Shown: positions 50,401 through 62,891, numbered from the stretch's first letter. The stretch is DNA of 64,000 nucleotides from Colius striatus (GCF_028858725.1 NC_084768.1:32332664-32396663); one strand, 5' to 3'. Notes: generated by a model from the sequence alone, not told the origin. Numbers and translations: made by a program.

Positions 50401-53400
50401 ATTAGCCACATCAGTATTTTAAGTGAATGCTGTTGATCTGGACAGCTCCAGATGTCTGTTATCACTCAGACTGGCCATTAATGAAGTTGCTCAGTAGTTT
50501 CATTGCACTTGCACTTGCAGGCAGGATCCCCAAGCTGAGGTCAGGGTCAGCATTTTTGCTCTCCTAGTTTGTTCTGGCCCCTCAATTAGCAATCAGTTCT
50601 GCTGGTATGAACAAGTAAAATAAGAAATGTCATTAACAGAAGGGTTAAAAGTGCTAAATGAAAACAGGCAGCTCAGTACTAAAAGGTCTCACCAATGCTT
50701 TCATATTATGTGTGTGTAAATAAAATAGGTTATAGCTTGTTCTGAGGTGATGAGGAGCAGCTTTTCTGCAGGACTTTGTGAGAGGCAAAGCACTCGAGCG
50801 GACAGAGCATTGCTTTGGAGAGCTCTGGCTTCCTTTTCTGACTCCAGCTGTTGCATTGCAAAACTTGAGTGCACAAAGCTTTGCTTAAGCCAATTACTAC
50901 TTGGGGTGTGTGTGGGGGGAGGGGTATTTCCAAAGACTGAGGTCTTTCAAAATGACCTTTTGAAATGTTCCTGTGAAGTTTGTGAGCATTGGGCAGAAGG
51001 TGAGAAGGTTCCTTTCCAAGCCGAGGGCACAAAATGTCTGTCCAACCATTTCACTGAAAGCCCTTTGGAATTCTGGCACTTTTGTGCCTCAGCTGAATGT
51101 GGGCACTCTAACAAGCGTGAGGATTAGTGCAAGTGTGATGCTTGAGCTGTTTTAGCTTGTACAGAATGGACCTTGCCCACTCCTAAAACCCAGCTGCTTA
51201 ACGCAGCAGCAGCACGGAGCAGACGGCTGCGACCTTCCTTTGCTGCTGCCTCTCTTTAAGGCTGTGCCAGCAACCGTGGAGCATCCCTGTTTCACTGGAA
51301 ACATACACAGCTTTCACTGGCTTGTTAAACTTCTTAACAACCTCAAAGCATGACATTAATTCTTAGCTGTGTTGTAATACACCTTGCTTAACAAGTGTCA
51401 CAGTTTGAGACCACCGACAAGCACGGTTTGGGGTTTAGGGCCCTATTCAGTCTTTCCTGGGTGGTGGAAAGAATGGGCTTTAATTTCAGTGGGTTCTGCT
51501 CTAGCAGCCCCACTGTCCGCCCTAACTGCTGAATCCTCAGGGCAGCAGAGGAATTGTTGGTACTTACTGCTCTCTTGGGCTTTTCTTCAAAGTCTGATAC
51601 TTCGTGTTAGATTTCAAGAGGCAGAAATTAGAGCACAGCATGGGAAGCTGGATTAGCAACAAGCTGAGTCCACATGAGGTACAGGGAGAGAGTTAAAAAT
51701 GTCATTCTGCTCCAGATGAGTGTTGCTTCCTCAGTCTGGTGGAAGAGCAGTGCCTGTGTCTGCAGAGATCAAATGCTGGATGAGAGAGAACTATTTGTAT
51801 CTGTAGGAGTGCTCGTAAGGCAATTGGTCACGAGCACTCAAGCACAGCTGATGGTATTGCTTTGGTTTGTTCATTGTATTGCTTCCCTGTCTCAGCATTC
51901 ATAGATGGGTGGTGTTCCAGAAAGATGCCAAAGTAGCATTTCTCCCTCTTTAAGGTAAAAACATGGATGCATTAATGCTAGGCCATCTCTTCTTTTGAAG
52001 CTTTTAGTTAGTAGAGGGGTATAAATTGCAAAGGTGTTTTTAGGTTAATAAAACACGCTCCGCTCCATCATGTTGGTGTAGAAGCTGCTTCTGTGCTGTC
52101 CAGCTGCTGAGCAAGCAAGTGTGGGTTTTGAGACTGTAAGTGCAGTTTTCTGTGATATCAATGCTTTGGGAAGATGCCCTGAAATTGTTTCCACTGAATA
52201 GGCCATTTCTGACAAAAGCATTTGAGTGGTTTTTGGCATTTCAGACTTCAGTTTTAATGCAAAACCTGCTACACAAAGGGCAGATTCAGTGAGTCTGACT
52301 GGCAGTGCTCACACAAAAAGGGTAACTTGCTGAACTTGTTGTTGGCAAAGATGATGGAGAATCTTTGCAGTGATCAATGGAAAAGAGGAAAACAGCAATT
52401 AGAACAAGTGCTGTAGGGTATAGGGTTGAATGCCCAGCTTGTTTTTCATTTGTGGCAGAGTGGTTTGAACAATCTGATTCCCAACAAAACTCTTACCTGA
52501 TAGTAACATTTTGCCCATTTCTGCACATCCTTTTCTTTGCTAAAAGGCAGAGGTGGAAGTTGCTCTCCTTCAGGTTATCAGAATGCCAAAGGGACCAGGG
52601 TAAGATTGGAGGTTAATTGAGGCCACTTTCTGTGCTGAAGGAAGGCCGCTGCTCTTTGGGAAATGACTGCAGTGGCTTCCAGGGGATGGTGAGCTAGTTT
52701 AGTTCGGTTTGTACTGGACATGTCAGCAGTAGTTGATGACTGATGGTGGACTGCCAATGAGATTAAAGAGTAACTTGCTCCTGGATGCTCAAACAGGGGA
52801 GAGAAGAAAGAGAAAATCCTCCTTCCTAAAGCTTTTCTTCAGATGTGGTACAAAATGGATAGAGTTCTGGCTAGCCACGTGAAAACAGGCAAAACATAGC
52901 TTGTTTTTTGTTTTTCTAGAACACAGCTTTGAAATAGTTACATCGGGAGCAATTCACTAGGTTGGACCTATATTTAGTTTACTGGCAGCAGCTGCAGGTT
53001 GTGAAATGTACGCTGTGTGTTCTTGTCCCTGCGCTAGGATGAAATAGTGAAAAGAGGAAATGTTTTCAGTAATGTTCCAGGAATCTTTGAATAAACACTG
53101 ACCTACCAGCATGAAGGGTTAAAATCTGAGCTTCTGGCCCCTTGGAAACAAACACATTTGTGCTTTGATTGAATCTCTGCTCTGCCAGCATAAAGGAGTT
53201 AAAAAACCACAACCTGATGCCACGGCAAAATAAGGATGTACAGGGGAATCCCCGGATGGCACGGAGCTGCCAGAGCTACTTCAGCACAGGGCCCTCTTCT
53301 CTGTTGCCAGAACACACAGTGCCTCCTGTAGTGGGCTTGCAAAAGCAGTTTTTCCTTCCAGGTTTACAAAGAGTGGGGAGGTTGGTCTGTGTAGCTCTTG

Positions 53401-56400
53401 TCTCTCTGGTGGGCTCGAGCAGAGACAATAGTGGCAGGCTGTGAAATTCATCTGGGATGGCCCCATTCCAGAGCTGAACTGACCAAAATTGCTTCATGGT
53501 TTTGCCCTTTCTGAAGTTGGTTACAAAAGCTTCTGAGCCAAATGCTGCCTCAGGTTAGGCGGGACTTGGGCTTTGGCGTCGCTGCGAATGGCTGGCAAAA
53601 CCTTTGCTTCAGCTGCCCCACCAAGACCAGGGACACGTGATAATTAATGGTGTTATTTAATGAATTACATCAGTGAGGATGTAGGACAGAACCTGCCAAG
53701 GACGGTCTGCTTACCATGAATGCATGAACAGTGTGGCACCTCTCTGCTTCATGCACAATCTGTCGCTGTCTCCAGACGTCTGTATCCGATGCCTGTTTAG
53801 ACTGTAACTTCTGCCTGGTACAGCTCTCATCTGCAGGAAGGTGCTGTTTTAATGCAAATACCACTGTATCAGTAGAAGCTAAACCTCATAGGTATTAGGG
53901 CATTATTAGAAGTTGCCCAGCCTTACCAGAAATAACAAGTACTAATTCTAGTGCTAGTCTTACAAAGTTTTGCCTCTAAAAGGACTTCAGAATTAAGTAA
54001 CAAAGAGTAGAATGGGGATGAAAAGTTACTGTGCAGTGGAGAGGGGAGTGCAGAGATAGATCAGAACTTTACAGGTAGTCCATTACTCATTAACTCATTC
54101 TTTACTGTTTGGAGGCTAAAGGGAAAAGAGCACGAAGAAGCAAAAACCAGTTCAGTAATTACAGATGCTGTCAAAGAGAAGGCAAAGGAATGCACTAGAA
54201 CCAGTCAGAGGCACAGAGCAGCACAGAGCAGCTTTTTTAAAAGGAACCACGCTCTACTAGGTTTTTTTCTTATTGTGTATGTGTGTGATTGCTTTTTCTT
54301 TGTTTTACAGCTGTACAACTTTGGAGAGACAGTTTCCATAGTCTTCTGGACAGATACGTGGAAGCCAGAGAGCTTTTTTGACAAGATCGAGAGGAACAGG
54401 CAGAATGGAATGCACACACTGTGCTTACTTGGTAAGCAGCAGCTCCCCTGGTTCCTTGCCTCCCATCTTCCCCCTGCCCAGAAACAATACTGATAGGGAT
54501 GAATGAAGTCTGTGATTAAACAAACGTTCTCAGCTCATGTGTGTCTGTGAAGACACACCAGAAAATTGGAAGGTTAGCACCTGTGTACTGAAGAGTCAGT
54601 TCAGCCACTGCCCATGCTGCTGCAGCCAGTAATTTCCTAATTCCTCTTCAGAAAATCCCTAAGAAATGATGCCTTTGTGGAAGTCAAACAGGAGCAGGAG
54701 GCCCAGCTCTCTGCTCACAGAGCTCTGCTCATGGAGCCGAAATGGAATGATGCTCCCCCGACCCAACCTGTCCCCAGGCTCTCCCCTGGTCCTCTGATCC
54801 TCATCCTGCCCAGCAATCCTCAGCTGAAAGCCACTTTCTGAGTAACTCTGCTAGCCCAGGGGACTCCTTAAAGATGATGGAACTGCCTGCTTATAAACAG
54901 CAGGACACTTGCATATTTGCATCTATAGTTCCATACCCTTGTGTCGCCTTTCAGACACAGCTTGGAACTCCCGGTGCTAAATAAGTTAGTACTTTAAGTA
55001 CAGACAAACCCTGTGGTAACTGGGGGGGTCCTGAGCAGGAAACAATTTAAATATGTAAGCATCACTGCACATTAAACTTTCCAGTGTCTTGAGAGTTGTT
55101 TTCAGATTGGCTGCAAACCAGAACCGTGGTGATTTGTTTTAAAGGATGACCTCACGAGTGTTTTAAACAAGGACAATTACAGCTGTAAATATGCTCAAGT
55201 ATTCTTTAGCTACTCTGTATAACCACCTTCCTTTTTACTATTAACTTTTTTTATGCAGTAGTGAGAAAGTGAACATTTTGAAACGGGAAAACTGAATTAG
55301 GAATCTCATGTTTCAGGGACAGGCACCTGCACCGTGGTGTAGGTCACAGCTCAGAGCTTCCACCTTCCAAATGAATTGTTCCTGTAGTGCCCCTTGGTCA
55401 CTCTGGTCCAGGTATTTATTGTTTATCCAACTGGGTGACCAGATCAGCAAATGGGATATAAAAAGGTTAATGCTGATGAGCTTCTGAATGCAAAGTGACT
55501 TGACAGACATGTAAGCAATTTGTGACAGTGCACTAAGAGTCTGGCAGCTCTGCATTGTAAAGCCCTTTCCTCACTGCCGTGACGGTTCAGTAGTTGGTTG
55601 TGGAGGCTCCTTCCTTGGAGGGCTTCAAGACCCACCTGGACGTGTTCCTGTGCGACCTGATCTAGGTGACCCTGCTTCTGCAGGGGGGTTGGACTGGATG
55701 ATCTCTAAAGGTCCCTTCCAATCCTACCATTCTATGAGTCTATAATTGAGCAGTACTTTTAAAAACCCCCTGAATTGCACACTGTGTACCCAGCTTGCAC
55801 TCTGCTGTCTGAGGGGCACCTGAACACAGATGATGGCCTCTTGGAGAGACTGTGGCCCCTTAGTTCCATAAAATTGCAGATATGAGCCTTACCTGACCCC
55901 TCCTTTATTGCATTTGTGCCCAAATCCTTTCTTTCTCCCCATAACAGAAGGTTGTTCTGAATTTTGATGGGAACAGGAAGGAAGTGCTAACGAAAGCCAG
56001 GTTCCTGCACAGCCCTGATGTAATTGCTGCCCATCAGTCACACTGTACCTTGTGTGAGCACAGCCTAGTGCCACTGCCCTGGTGTGCTTACACGTGCTGC
56101 CATGGAGCTATCCTGGGGGAGCTATTCCTGCTGTTTGTATACCCAGCAGTACTTTCATTCACTGCTGGTGCTCTGGACTCTGTGAAACTTGCCCTGTCTT
56201 TGGGTAGAGTCATGTGCATCATCACTACACTTTGTGATGAATTAAGGTGAAACAGCACAATGTAAAGCCCTGTAATAGCAAAAATGTTATCAAGTGTATA
56301 GATTCTGCCAGTTAAACTAAGCTTTGCCTATATAGGAAGCTTAAGTGGGAAGCGTGGAGAAACCCTGCCTTTTAACATCTGTTTTGTTCCACAGATATTA

Positions 56401-58700
56401 AAGTGAAGGAGCAGTCTCTGGAGAATCTAATGAAGTGAGTCACCATTTTGAAAATACATAGAAATACACACACAGTGTCTTTACAAAGGGGCTTTTGTGC
56501 AAGGAACAAAGGTTCTTTGCCCACAATCTAACACTGAACTTACCTGCCTTCTCCACAGTGGCCACAGGCTTTTGTCCGTTACACCAGGACCTGCCTTTAT
56601 TTATAGCAACTGAGTGAAGCTGCAGCACAGCATCTTTTCTTTAACTGTTCCTGTCAGAAGTGTTAGTCCTGAATGGGACAAGCTTTCTGCTTGGCAAATG
56701 AAGGGTTACTTTCTGTCCCATCCTGAAACAGATTAGTAGGTGAAACGTGCTGAATTCATTCTTCCTTACAGGGGCTAGAAACAGTGTGAAGCACTGAATC
56801 CATACCAGCCTTTTACAACAGCTAAAGAAGCAAGCCATGGAAAATGCTCCCAAGTTCATTTAACTGTGTTCAGAAAAGCTCTTGCCACATCTTAAATCAT
56901 CTCTCTGCAATCTGTGTGCTTTGACAGTGGCAAACAGAAAGGGTTACTTTATACACAAGCTGTAACTCTGGTCCAAATTAACATTTGTGAAGTCTTCACA
57001 GTATCATTGAGGTTTGTTTATTCTGGAGTTTCAAAACACGATCTGTTTGACTGAACCCACAGTTGGCAAAGGACGCAGCATTTCATTTAAGAACGTATTT
57101 CTAGTCTGTAATCATCTGTCTGCAGGCCATTTGACAGAAAACCACTACTTTGCTCTTGAATTTAAGCCTAATGCATCTTTCAGGAGTAGCTGCAAAACTC
57201 ACATATTGCCTCCAGCAGCTGAATTTGCTTTCAGGACTCAAATGACGTGCCAGCTGGAGGCCCTGCTGTTCCACAGGTGTGCTCAGAGCACAAGAGACTT
57301 CTGTCTTCCTTACAAACTCCACTCTTGTATAAAAGGCCGAGCCTGAGAGCCTGGGCCTGTTTGAGTTCAGTTTGCTGGGGTAGAGGGTTCTTGAAATAAA
57401 CTGTTAAGCAAGCTAGGAATAATGAAATGGGTTACATGTGAAATTATTGTTCATTTCTTTCCCTGCAGAGGCAGAAAGATCTATGAGCCACCACGCTATA
57501 TGAGTGTGAATCAAGCTGCAGAACAGCTTCTTGCCATTATTCACAACAGGAGGCTCCAAGGAGAAGAACCAGGTACTACTACTGCAACATTTCCTCTCTC
57601 TCTTCTATTCTATTCCCCTCCCAAGTCACACTTCACGATGAGCCTCTCAACTCCTTTCCTCTTAATCTCAGCATCCTCCTGCTCTGTGGTGGAGCTGGGC
57701 TGCCCTCAGTCCTGTCAGGAGATGGGTCTGGCAGAGCTTGAGCACAGTGCAGTTCAGTGGGCACAGATGAACGAGCACTAGTGGCTCCAGGGGGTTTAGT
57801 TAAAGCCTCACTTGGGTAACCCTGGATTGTTTCTGTCCATCTTTAACTGTGAGCTGGCTGATCCGTTAGAGTGGCAGGAGGTGGAAGGATTCTGAGCATT
57901 TCAGATTGGCTGAGCTTCAAAAATCTCTGCTGTTGTATTTGGACTGCTCACCCTCTGCTCCACATGAACACCAGCACGAACCCAGGTTAACCCAGCGATG
58001 CAAAATGCTGATTTTGACCTTGAGTTCTTAACACCAGTCACAGCAAACTGTAAAAGATGGTTAAGACAAAGGGTGAAATCACAGCAGCTGTAAAGGTGAC
58101 TCAGCTGTGTTACAGGAAAGTTCTAATCGAAATGCATCTAGTGACATTCCTCCTTTCAAAAGTTTATGCCTTAAATACCATTAAAAGTGAAAATCCTTTC
58201 ACTTTATCCTTTACATAGAATGAGTGAGAAGCAGCACTTTCCTCAAAGGGAGCACAATTCCTGGATGAGTTTCACATTCTGTTTCTGCTGCCTTCCCATT
58301 CTGGCTTATAAACATCCCTACGATACAGCTGCATTGTCTTTGAAGAGCGAGCTGCTTTCTCAGCCACCCCAATGATGTGGAGGTCTAAGAAAGCAGTGTT
58401 TAGGCTTTAAGTACTTGTTCATTTATGACAGGACCATTAAGTCAATAAATGAAGCACTTAATCCTGTTTCTTGCAGGAATTACTGAAAACACACTTTGTG
58501 TCGGCCTGGCCCGTGTGGGTGCCCCGGATCAGAAGATTGCTTCAGGCACCCTGTCTCAGCTGTGCTCCGTGCAACTGGGTGGTCCACTACAGTCCTTGGT
58601 TGTCACAGGCACTCTGCATCCTCTGGAACTAGAAATGCTTCAGCTTTTTTCTGTAGATAGAACCAGTTTTGAAAACCATTTCAAAGAACCACTTAAATAA
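38344..58700 (+). CDS. DPH5: DPH5, diphthine methyl ester synthase, complete gene (7 coding exons, 285 aa)
   Basis: S-adenosylmethionine-dependent methyltransferase of the diphthamide pathway. It tetramethylates the 3-amino-3-carboxypropyl-histidine on elongation factor 2 in the cytosol to give diphthine methyl ester. Coding exons: 38344-38478, 41256-41380, 44650-44758, 54311-54431, 56395-56434, 57469-57572, 58477-58700. They join in frame to 858 nt, 285 aa, the length I recall for vertebrate DPH5. Diagnostic stretches: [20 protein letters not shown] at the start, VVGDPFGATTHSDL at 81-94 (tetrapyrrole-methylase-type SAM-binding fold), [16 protein letters not shown] at 110-125, [33 protein letters not shown], and [15 protein letters not shown]. 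The ATG at 38344 is chosen because the family begins exactly there; it has A at -3. Head to head with the reductase and tail to tail with SLC30A7. Confidence 0.98.
38479..41255 (+). other. DPH5: DPH5 intron 1
   Basis: 2777 bp. Contains copy 2 of the dispersed repeat at 40309-40517. No other feature recognised. Confidence 0.85.
40309..40517 (+). repeat. Dispersed repeat, copy 2 (pairs with 11647-11853)
   Basis: 209 bp with about 94% identity to 11647-11853, 28.7 kb away and in the same orientation. Starts CTACCCTGCTTCTGTACTAG. Includes a shared invariant core GAGGGCACAGGAGAAGTCAG. The flanks share no similarity, so this is an interspersed element rather than a long segmental duplication. Confidence 0.85.
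41256..41380 (+). CDS. DPH5: DPH5 coding exon 2
   Basis: 125 nt, residues 46-86 and two bases of Gly87: [20 protein letters not shown] to [14 protein letters not shown]. Acceptor tttctag, donor gtaaga. Carries the start of the GDPFGATTH SAM-binding motif. Confidence 0.97.
41381..44649 (+). other. DPH5: DPH5 intron 2
   Basis: 3269 bp. Contains a 39-bp imperfect tandem duplication at 42639-42716; otherwise nothing recognised. Confidence 0.85.
42639..42716 (+). repeat. 39-bp tandem duplication
   Basis: Two adjacent imperfect copies of a unit beginning GAGGTTACTAGGAAAG; the second begins at 42678. It explains the repeated peptide seen in a minus-strand chance frame. Confidence 0.85.
44650..44758 (+). 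CDS. DPH5: DPH5 coding exon 3
   Basis: 109 nt, completes Gly87 and encodes [20 protein letters not shown] through [14 protein letters not shown] (88-123), phase 0 end. Acceptor ttgccacag, donor gtaatg. Confidence 0.97.
44759..54310 (+). other. DPH5: DPH5 intron 3
   Basis: 9552 bp. No second gene, LTR or CR1 fragment that I can support. Includes a short (TC)n tract at 47817-47831 and a 10-bp tandem GCACAGAGCA near 54214-54233, close to the acceptor. Confidence 0.8.
47817..47831 (+). repeat. (TC)n microsatellite
   Basis: About seven and a half TC units in DPH5 intron 3. Confidence 0.9.
54311..54431 (+). CDS. DPH5: DPH5 coding exon 4
   Basis: 121 nt: [20 protein letters not shown] through NGMHTLCLL (124-163) plus the first base of Asp164. 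Acceptor ttttacag, donor gtaagc. Preceded by a 9.55-kb intron, the longest in this gene. Confidence 0.97.
54432..56394 (+). other. DPH5: DPH5 intron 4
   Basis: 1963 bp. Contains the CR1 fragment at 55600-55743; nothing else recognised. Confidence 0.85.
55600..55743 (+). repeat. CR1 LINE 3'-end fragment
   Basis: GGCTTCAAGACCCACCTGGA, then TGTGCGACCTGATCTAGGTG, TGGACTGGATGATCTCTAAA, GGTCCCTTCCAATCCTACCA and a degenerate tail ATTCTATGAGTCTAT. Same family and orientation as 8105-8221. The 5' edge is approximate. Confidence 0.92.
56395..56434 (+). CDS. DPH5: DPH5 coding exon 5 (40-nt microexon-like)
   Basis: Only 40 nt: completes Asp164, encodes [12 protein letters not shown] and the first two bases of Lys177. 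Acceptor gttccacag, donor gtgagt. It is confirmed because both flanking split codons resolve to the residues the family has here (D and K). Confidence 0.95.
56435..57468 (+). other. DPH5: DPH5 intron 5
   Basis: 1034 bp; no feature recognised. Confidence 0.85.
57469..57572 (+). CDS. DPH5: DPH5 coding exon 6
   Basis: 104 nt: [20 protein letters not shown] to GEEP (178-211), followed by the first base of Gly212. Acceptor ccctgcag. The donor falls inside CCAG|gtacta. Confidence 0.96.
57573..58476 (+). other. DPH5: DPH5 intron 6
   Basis: 904 bp; no feature recognised beyond an intronic AATAAA close to the acceptor (about 58444). Confidence 0.85.
58477..58700 (+). CDS. DPH5: DPH5 coding exon 7 (stop codon)
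   Basis: 224 nt: [20 protein letters not shown] through [20 protein letters not shown] and a tail ending FKEPLK (213-285), then TAA. Acceptor ttcttgcag. The last dozen residues are the least conserved part of the family. Confidence 0.97.
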
Positions 58701-58701
58701 A
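58696..58701 (+). terminator. DPH5: AATAAA overlapping the DPH5 stop codon
   Basis: The TAA stop (58698-58700) is embedded in AATAAA. If used, the 3'UTR would be only about 20 nt. A weaker alternative, ATTAAA, is at 59560-59565. Only the motifs are seen. Confidence 0.3.
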
Positions 58702-59450
58702 AAATGAAGCAATTCAATGTTAAATCCATCTCTAATTCCATGTCAGCATAGAGTCATTTTCTGTGATCATTTAGAGCTTGTTCAAGTGCAGTTAGATTGT
58801 GTACTGCTTCAAAAGGCAACACTGTAGGAACAGGGGCCTGCTCTTAACCTGAGGCTACAAACTGCACCTGCTGGTATCAGCTTCCAACACCTCCAGAAAC
58901 CTTTAAACCCCTTTGCCTGATTCAGTTCATTGCCATCTGCATCAGCCTTAGGGTGCCGACTAGGGTAAGAAGTGCAAGCAGGAAACTGCAGAAGTGTGTG
59001 GCATCACTTTGGCTGTGGTGCATTAACTCAGCCTACTGCAGACATTGTTAGCAGAGCATTTTAGATGTTACATTGCTTTTCAACTTTCCATAAACTCTCT
59101 CACCAACAGAAACCATTAACGTGCAAAACCTGTTAGGTCTGTATCCACCTTGCACTTGGGAGAGTGAACAGGCAGGGGAGAATGTTCTTTGTGTCTACAC
59201 CAAGGAAAACAAAGAACTCACCTTTTGGACAGCTGGAGAAGCTGCACAGAATTTATTTCAGAAGGCTGCAACTTAAAACAGAATGATTTCTTCATTGGTT
59301 AATGCATTTATGAAGTACTGGACTCAAGCTGCAGCAAAGGCAGTTGTGAAGAAACAGCCTGCAAGGATTCTCTGCAAGATCAGCTAACAGATGATGACAG
59401 TTGTTGCTGCTGCAGCCAGTCTTTGCACTATGCATGACAACAAAGCATAT
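58701..59450. other. Tail-to-tail gap between DPH5 and SLC30A7
   Basis: Probable DPH5 3'UTR and/or the end of the SLC30A7 transcript. No coding exon recognised. A minus-strand AATAAA also occurs at 59252-59257. Confidence 0.5.
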
Positions 59451-62400
59451 GTTTTTTTAAACTGAAGATTTATTGGAAAGCAGTTTGATCCCATATCTTT
59501 TGAGCAAGAGAGGATATTTAACATTTTGTGTAGTCTGTATTCAAGTAGAAAAAAATTACATTAAAAATCTCTAATATTGCACTTGGGACAAGTCATGGCT
59601 GAGCTACTAACATCAGCACTCCAGAACGAAATCATACAGAGCCTTCCGAATTTGAGCGAGCTGCCTTGTGTTGTCATTAAGATTTCTCTACAAGTATGTT
59701 GGACAGACTGTACTCTTCAACTGCAGCTCTCTGCAAAGGGTAATTCCTGTAATTCAAAGGTAAAGGCAAGCAAGATGCTGAATGCAGGCAATATGCTGTG
59801 TGCTACCCGGAATGGTTCTGGCAATTTCTTCATTCACAACATTTCACACTTTGGCCAAGGTGCTGTAAAGCAATTCATTTAAGTCTTGTACAAGATCCCA
59901 GCACAGACACGAAAGACCTCAATGCACATGGGAAGTGAAATACACAACTCCTTTTACACATTATTTCCGCCGAATTACCACACAGGCAGAAACCTTTTGT
60001 GGCTCACTGGGACAGACAAGTAGATTAACCAGTGCTTGCAGGCAGCCAGACGTGTGCCCTTCCCACAGGCTACAGCCGAACGGGCACCTTCTCCCATCAC
60101 AGCAGACTCTGGCCCACCGAGGACGGGCACGGCCACAAAGCCTGAGCGGGGGGGAAATCCCAGAGGGAATCCCCACAAGCTGCAGATGGGGATTTTCATG
60201 GGAGTGTAAAGGAGAATTAACCACAGAGTATTAGGGATCAGAGAAACAGATTATGAGAAAACAAAAAACAAATCCCTCTGTACTCATTCCCAGACACGCT
60301 TCAAAGGACGAGGGGGTACGAATCAGAGCAAGTGGCAGGCTGATGGCTGCTGGGGAAAACTGGACAGGGCTTAAGGAACTAAAGCTGTTGCTCTGAACTG
60401 GTATTTAAAGATCTTGGTATTCCATGGGCATTGATTAGGATCTGCATTTTGTAGAAGCACAAAGGTTTCTGCAGCTGAGATCTGCGCTGCGAGAGCAACG
60501 CCGTGAACGTGGGCGATGGGCTGCAAAGGGTGAGAAACCAGTTCCACAGCAGCTTCTCTCCTCTTGTACCTTGTTTACATTCCCAAAATAGGTTCACTTA
60601 AAGCAGTTCAGAAGATGTTTTCTTCCTTTCCCTCACCTTTAAACCCAGCTTTGCCTCTTCAGAAAAATACCCCACCCCCAAGCATGTTCAGGGTCACTAA
60701 GGTCCATTTTATTAGTAGCAGCAGGTTCAATCTTCACGTTAAAATAGTGTCAGCAGCTCTTACTAATGATGCAGTTAACCTTTCCTTTTAGTGAGCAGTA
60801 TTACATAAAAAGCAAAGTCATTTCTTTGGACTGGCACTTTCTGCCTTAGTTCAGCAAAGCTGACATGGGCTCTGGCTCACTGTCAGGGCTGATGGAAGGA
60901 ACACATCTCTCCAGATGGACGGACTAAGATGATTAGCTTACCAGGGACCAGTCCACACTCTGTGTACTCTATGAGTAGTTATTTACCATGACAAAGCTTT
61001 GGGGCATTTTAATACACTCTCTAGCACTTGTTTTATCTTCTCATTTTGCTGTAGGTCCTGACAAGTCATGCAGTTTGCAGGCTTGGCCTTTGGGAAAGTA
61101 TGGTTGTAAGTGAACTGCTTTCAGTCACAGAAAGAGCCCCACAAAGACAGACCAGTAACCCTCCAGTAAGCTTCGGCTACATAAAAACATGAGAAAAATC
61201 ATCCTTTGAAAACTTGGTTCAAAATGCAATACTGGACACCAGGAAGCAGATGATCAGCAGACAATCACCCACCTCTGGATGGCAGCCATTCATACAAATC
61301 TTTGTTTAAATGATCACCAAAAAAAGTGTTAAAAGCAGCCAAGTGTTAGGTAATTAGCAAAGCACAAACTAATGGAGCTTCCATTCTCAGGATAAGAGAA
61401 GCTGCACTTTCAATTGCATGATTTCAGCATTACCACATATCAGGTACCAGGAGAATACTTAAAATCCATACCAGTCAGCAGCAGCAGCTATGATTTAACC
61501 AGAGAAATGCCTGTCTTGTCTTTTTCACTCCACAGTGTTCTGTTTGTGAAATGTCCTCTCACAAAAATCTTCCACTACTGAGTTAACTACTGCACCACGG
61601 TGGAATTCTCACCTGTAACACCAGGTATAGCAGATTGTCTTTGACAACAATGCTCAGATCTGAAAGCATAAACTGATTGTAAGTGCTACACAAAGATGAC
61701 AGACTAATGCTTCTAGAAAAACAACTTACTGCAATGAGAATTTCCCCCCCCCCATGAAAACACACAAGGATACAGTAAAAAATATATCAGACTTGTCAAC
61801 CTGGGAAAAGGACAATCTTCAACAGCGTGAACCATGGTCCTTCTTTGAGCTTCAGGTAGAATCACCAGGAACTAGTCTTTTCAGGGTTTGAAGAAGCAAA
61901 GGTCATTTCACCAATCACTTTAATAAAAAATCTTACAACCTGCTAAAAAAATCAAGATTTGAGCTTTCCCAGACAATTTGAGGATTTCATTCTTCCCGCC
62001 ACACAATTTGGAAGATAGGAAATTCCAAGCTCTGCTTCCATCACCAGCATCTTCCCTCAGCTGCCTGTTGTTCCAGTGACTATGAACATGGGTAGCATCA
62101 TGTAACGTCTCACTACTCTCAACAGCGTGAAGAGACCAAGAACTGGAGTTAAATCCACATTTTGACTCAACTTCCACAGGACATGTGCAACAAAATATCC
62201 AGCTTGTTTTGGAAGCAAGTCTCTTCACAACACCTTTGCCTTTCACATTTGGGATTTTTCTGTCTGTAGGGTAAGATGCAAGTACAAGGGAAGTCTAACA
62301 TCTACAGTTACAGAAGTACACAACCCCCACCCCCCACGTCACTAGTAAATAATCAGAGTGCGTGTAAGATACATGTAAAAGTAACAAACCCCTTTGATGC

Positions 62401-62891
62401 TCCATATTTTTGCTGGCAAACACCCCTCCTGATATAAAAGGCACTTTGAAAACCCAATATGGTTTGGTTCGTTAAGTTTGCAAAGTACAAACAATTGTAC
62501 AAACATACAGTTATCTCGAAGCATGTCAGCCACCGTGACATTAACTACAAAACAAGGTTCCAATTGTCGATAACACTGGTTTTATGGGAGCGAGCAGTGG
62601 TTTCAGCAGCTTTACTGAAGACATGACAGGGTTTCCAGTACCACAACCTTAGTAAGTAAAAAAACCCTCCAAAACTCACAAGTTTAGGGGCCACCAAAAG
62701 ACAAGACCCAAAGTCGTAACATTCATTCAGTATTTACTCCTTAGAAGTGAACTCCATCCGTAGCCCAAGGGCAGAAGTATATTCAGTCAATTCCAGAACA
62801 GTGGTGGAGGCAGGCTCTGTCTTAAGAAGAATGTTGCTATACCATTACAGTACAGAAAACTTTGGTCCAACAGCACAATGTCAGTAAGTCA
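59450..62891 (-). other. SLC30A7: Probable long 3'UTR of SLC30A7
   Basis: No coding exon or recognised repeat between the SLC30A7 stop and the candidate poly(A) signal. It includes C-runs on the plus strand at 61744-61753 and around 62325-62337. UTR status is inferred from position, the poly(A) motif and the long 3'UTR I recall for mammalian SLC30A7. Confidence 0.55.
59469..59474 (-). terminator. SLC30A7: Candidate poly(A) signal of SLC30A7
   Basis: AATAAA on the minus strand, followed about 30 nt downstream by a U/GU-rich stretch containing TTTGTTGTCATG, a good layout for cleavage near 59450. It would give a 3'UTR of about 3.4 kb. An alternative proximal AATAAA is at 60708-60713. Confidence 0.45.

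Noticed and set aside
2719-58700. Both complete genes have coding length of exactly 858 nt (285 aa)
   Set aside because: The proteins are unrelated in fold and sequence, so the equal length is a coincidence.
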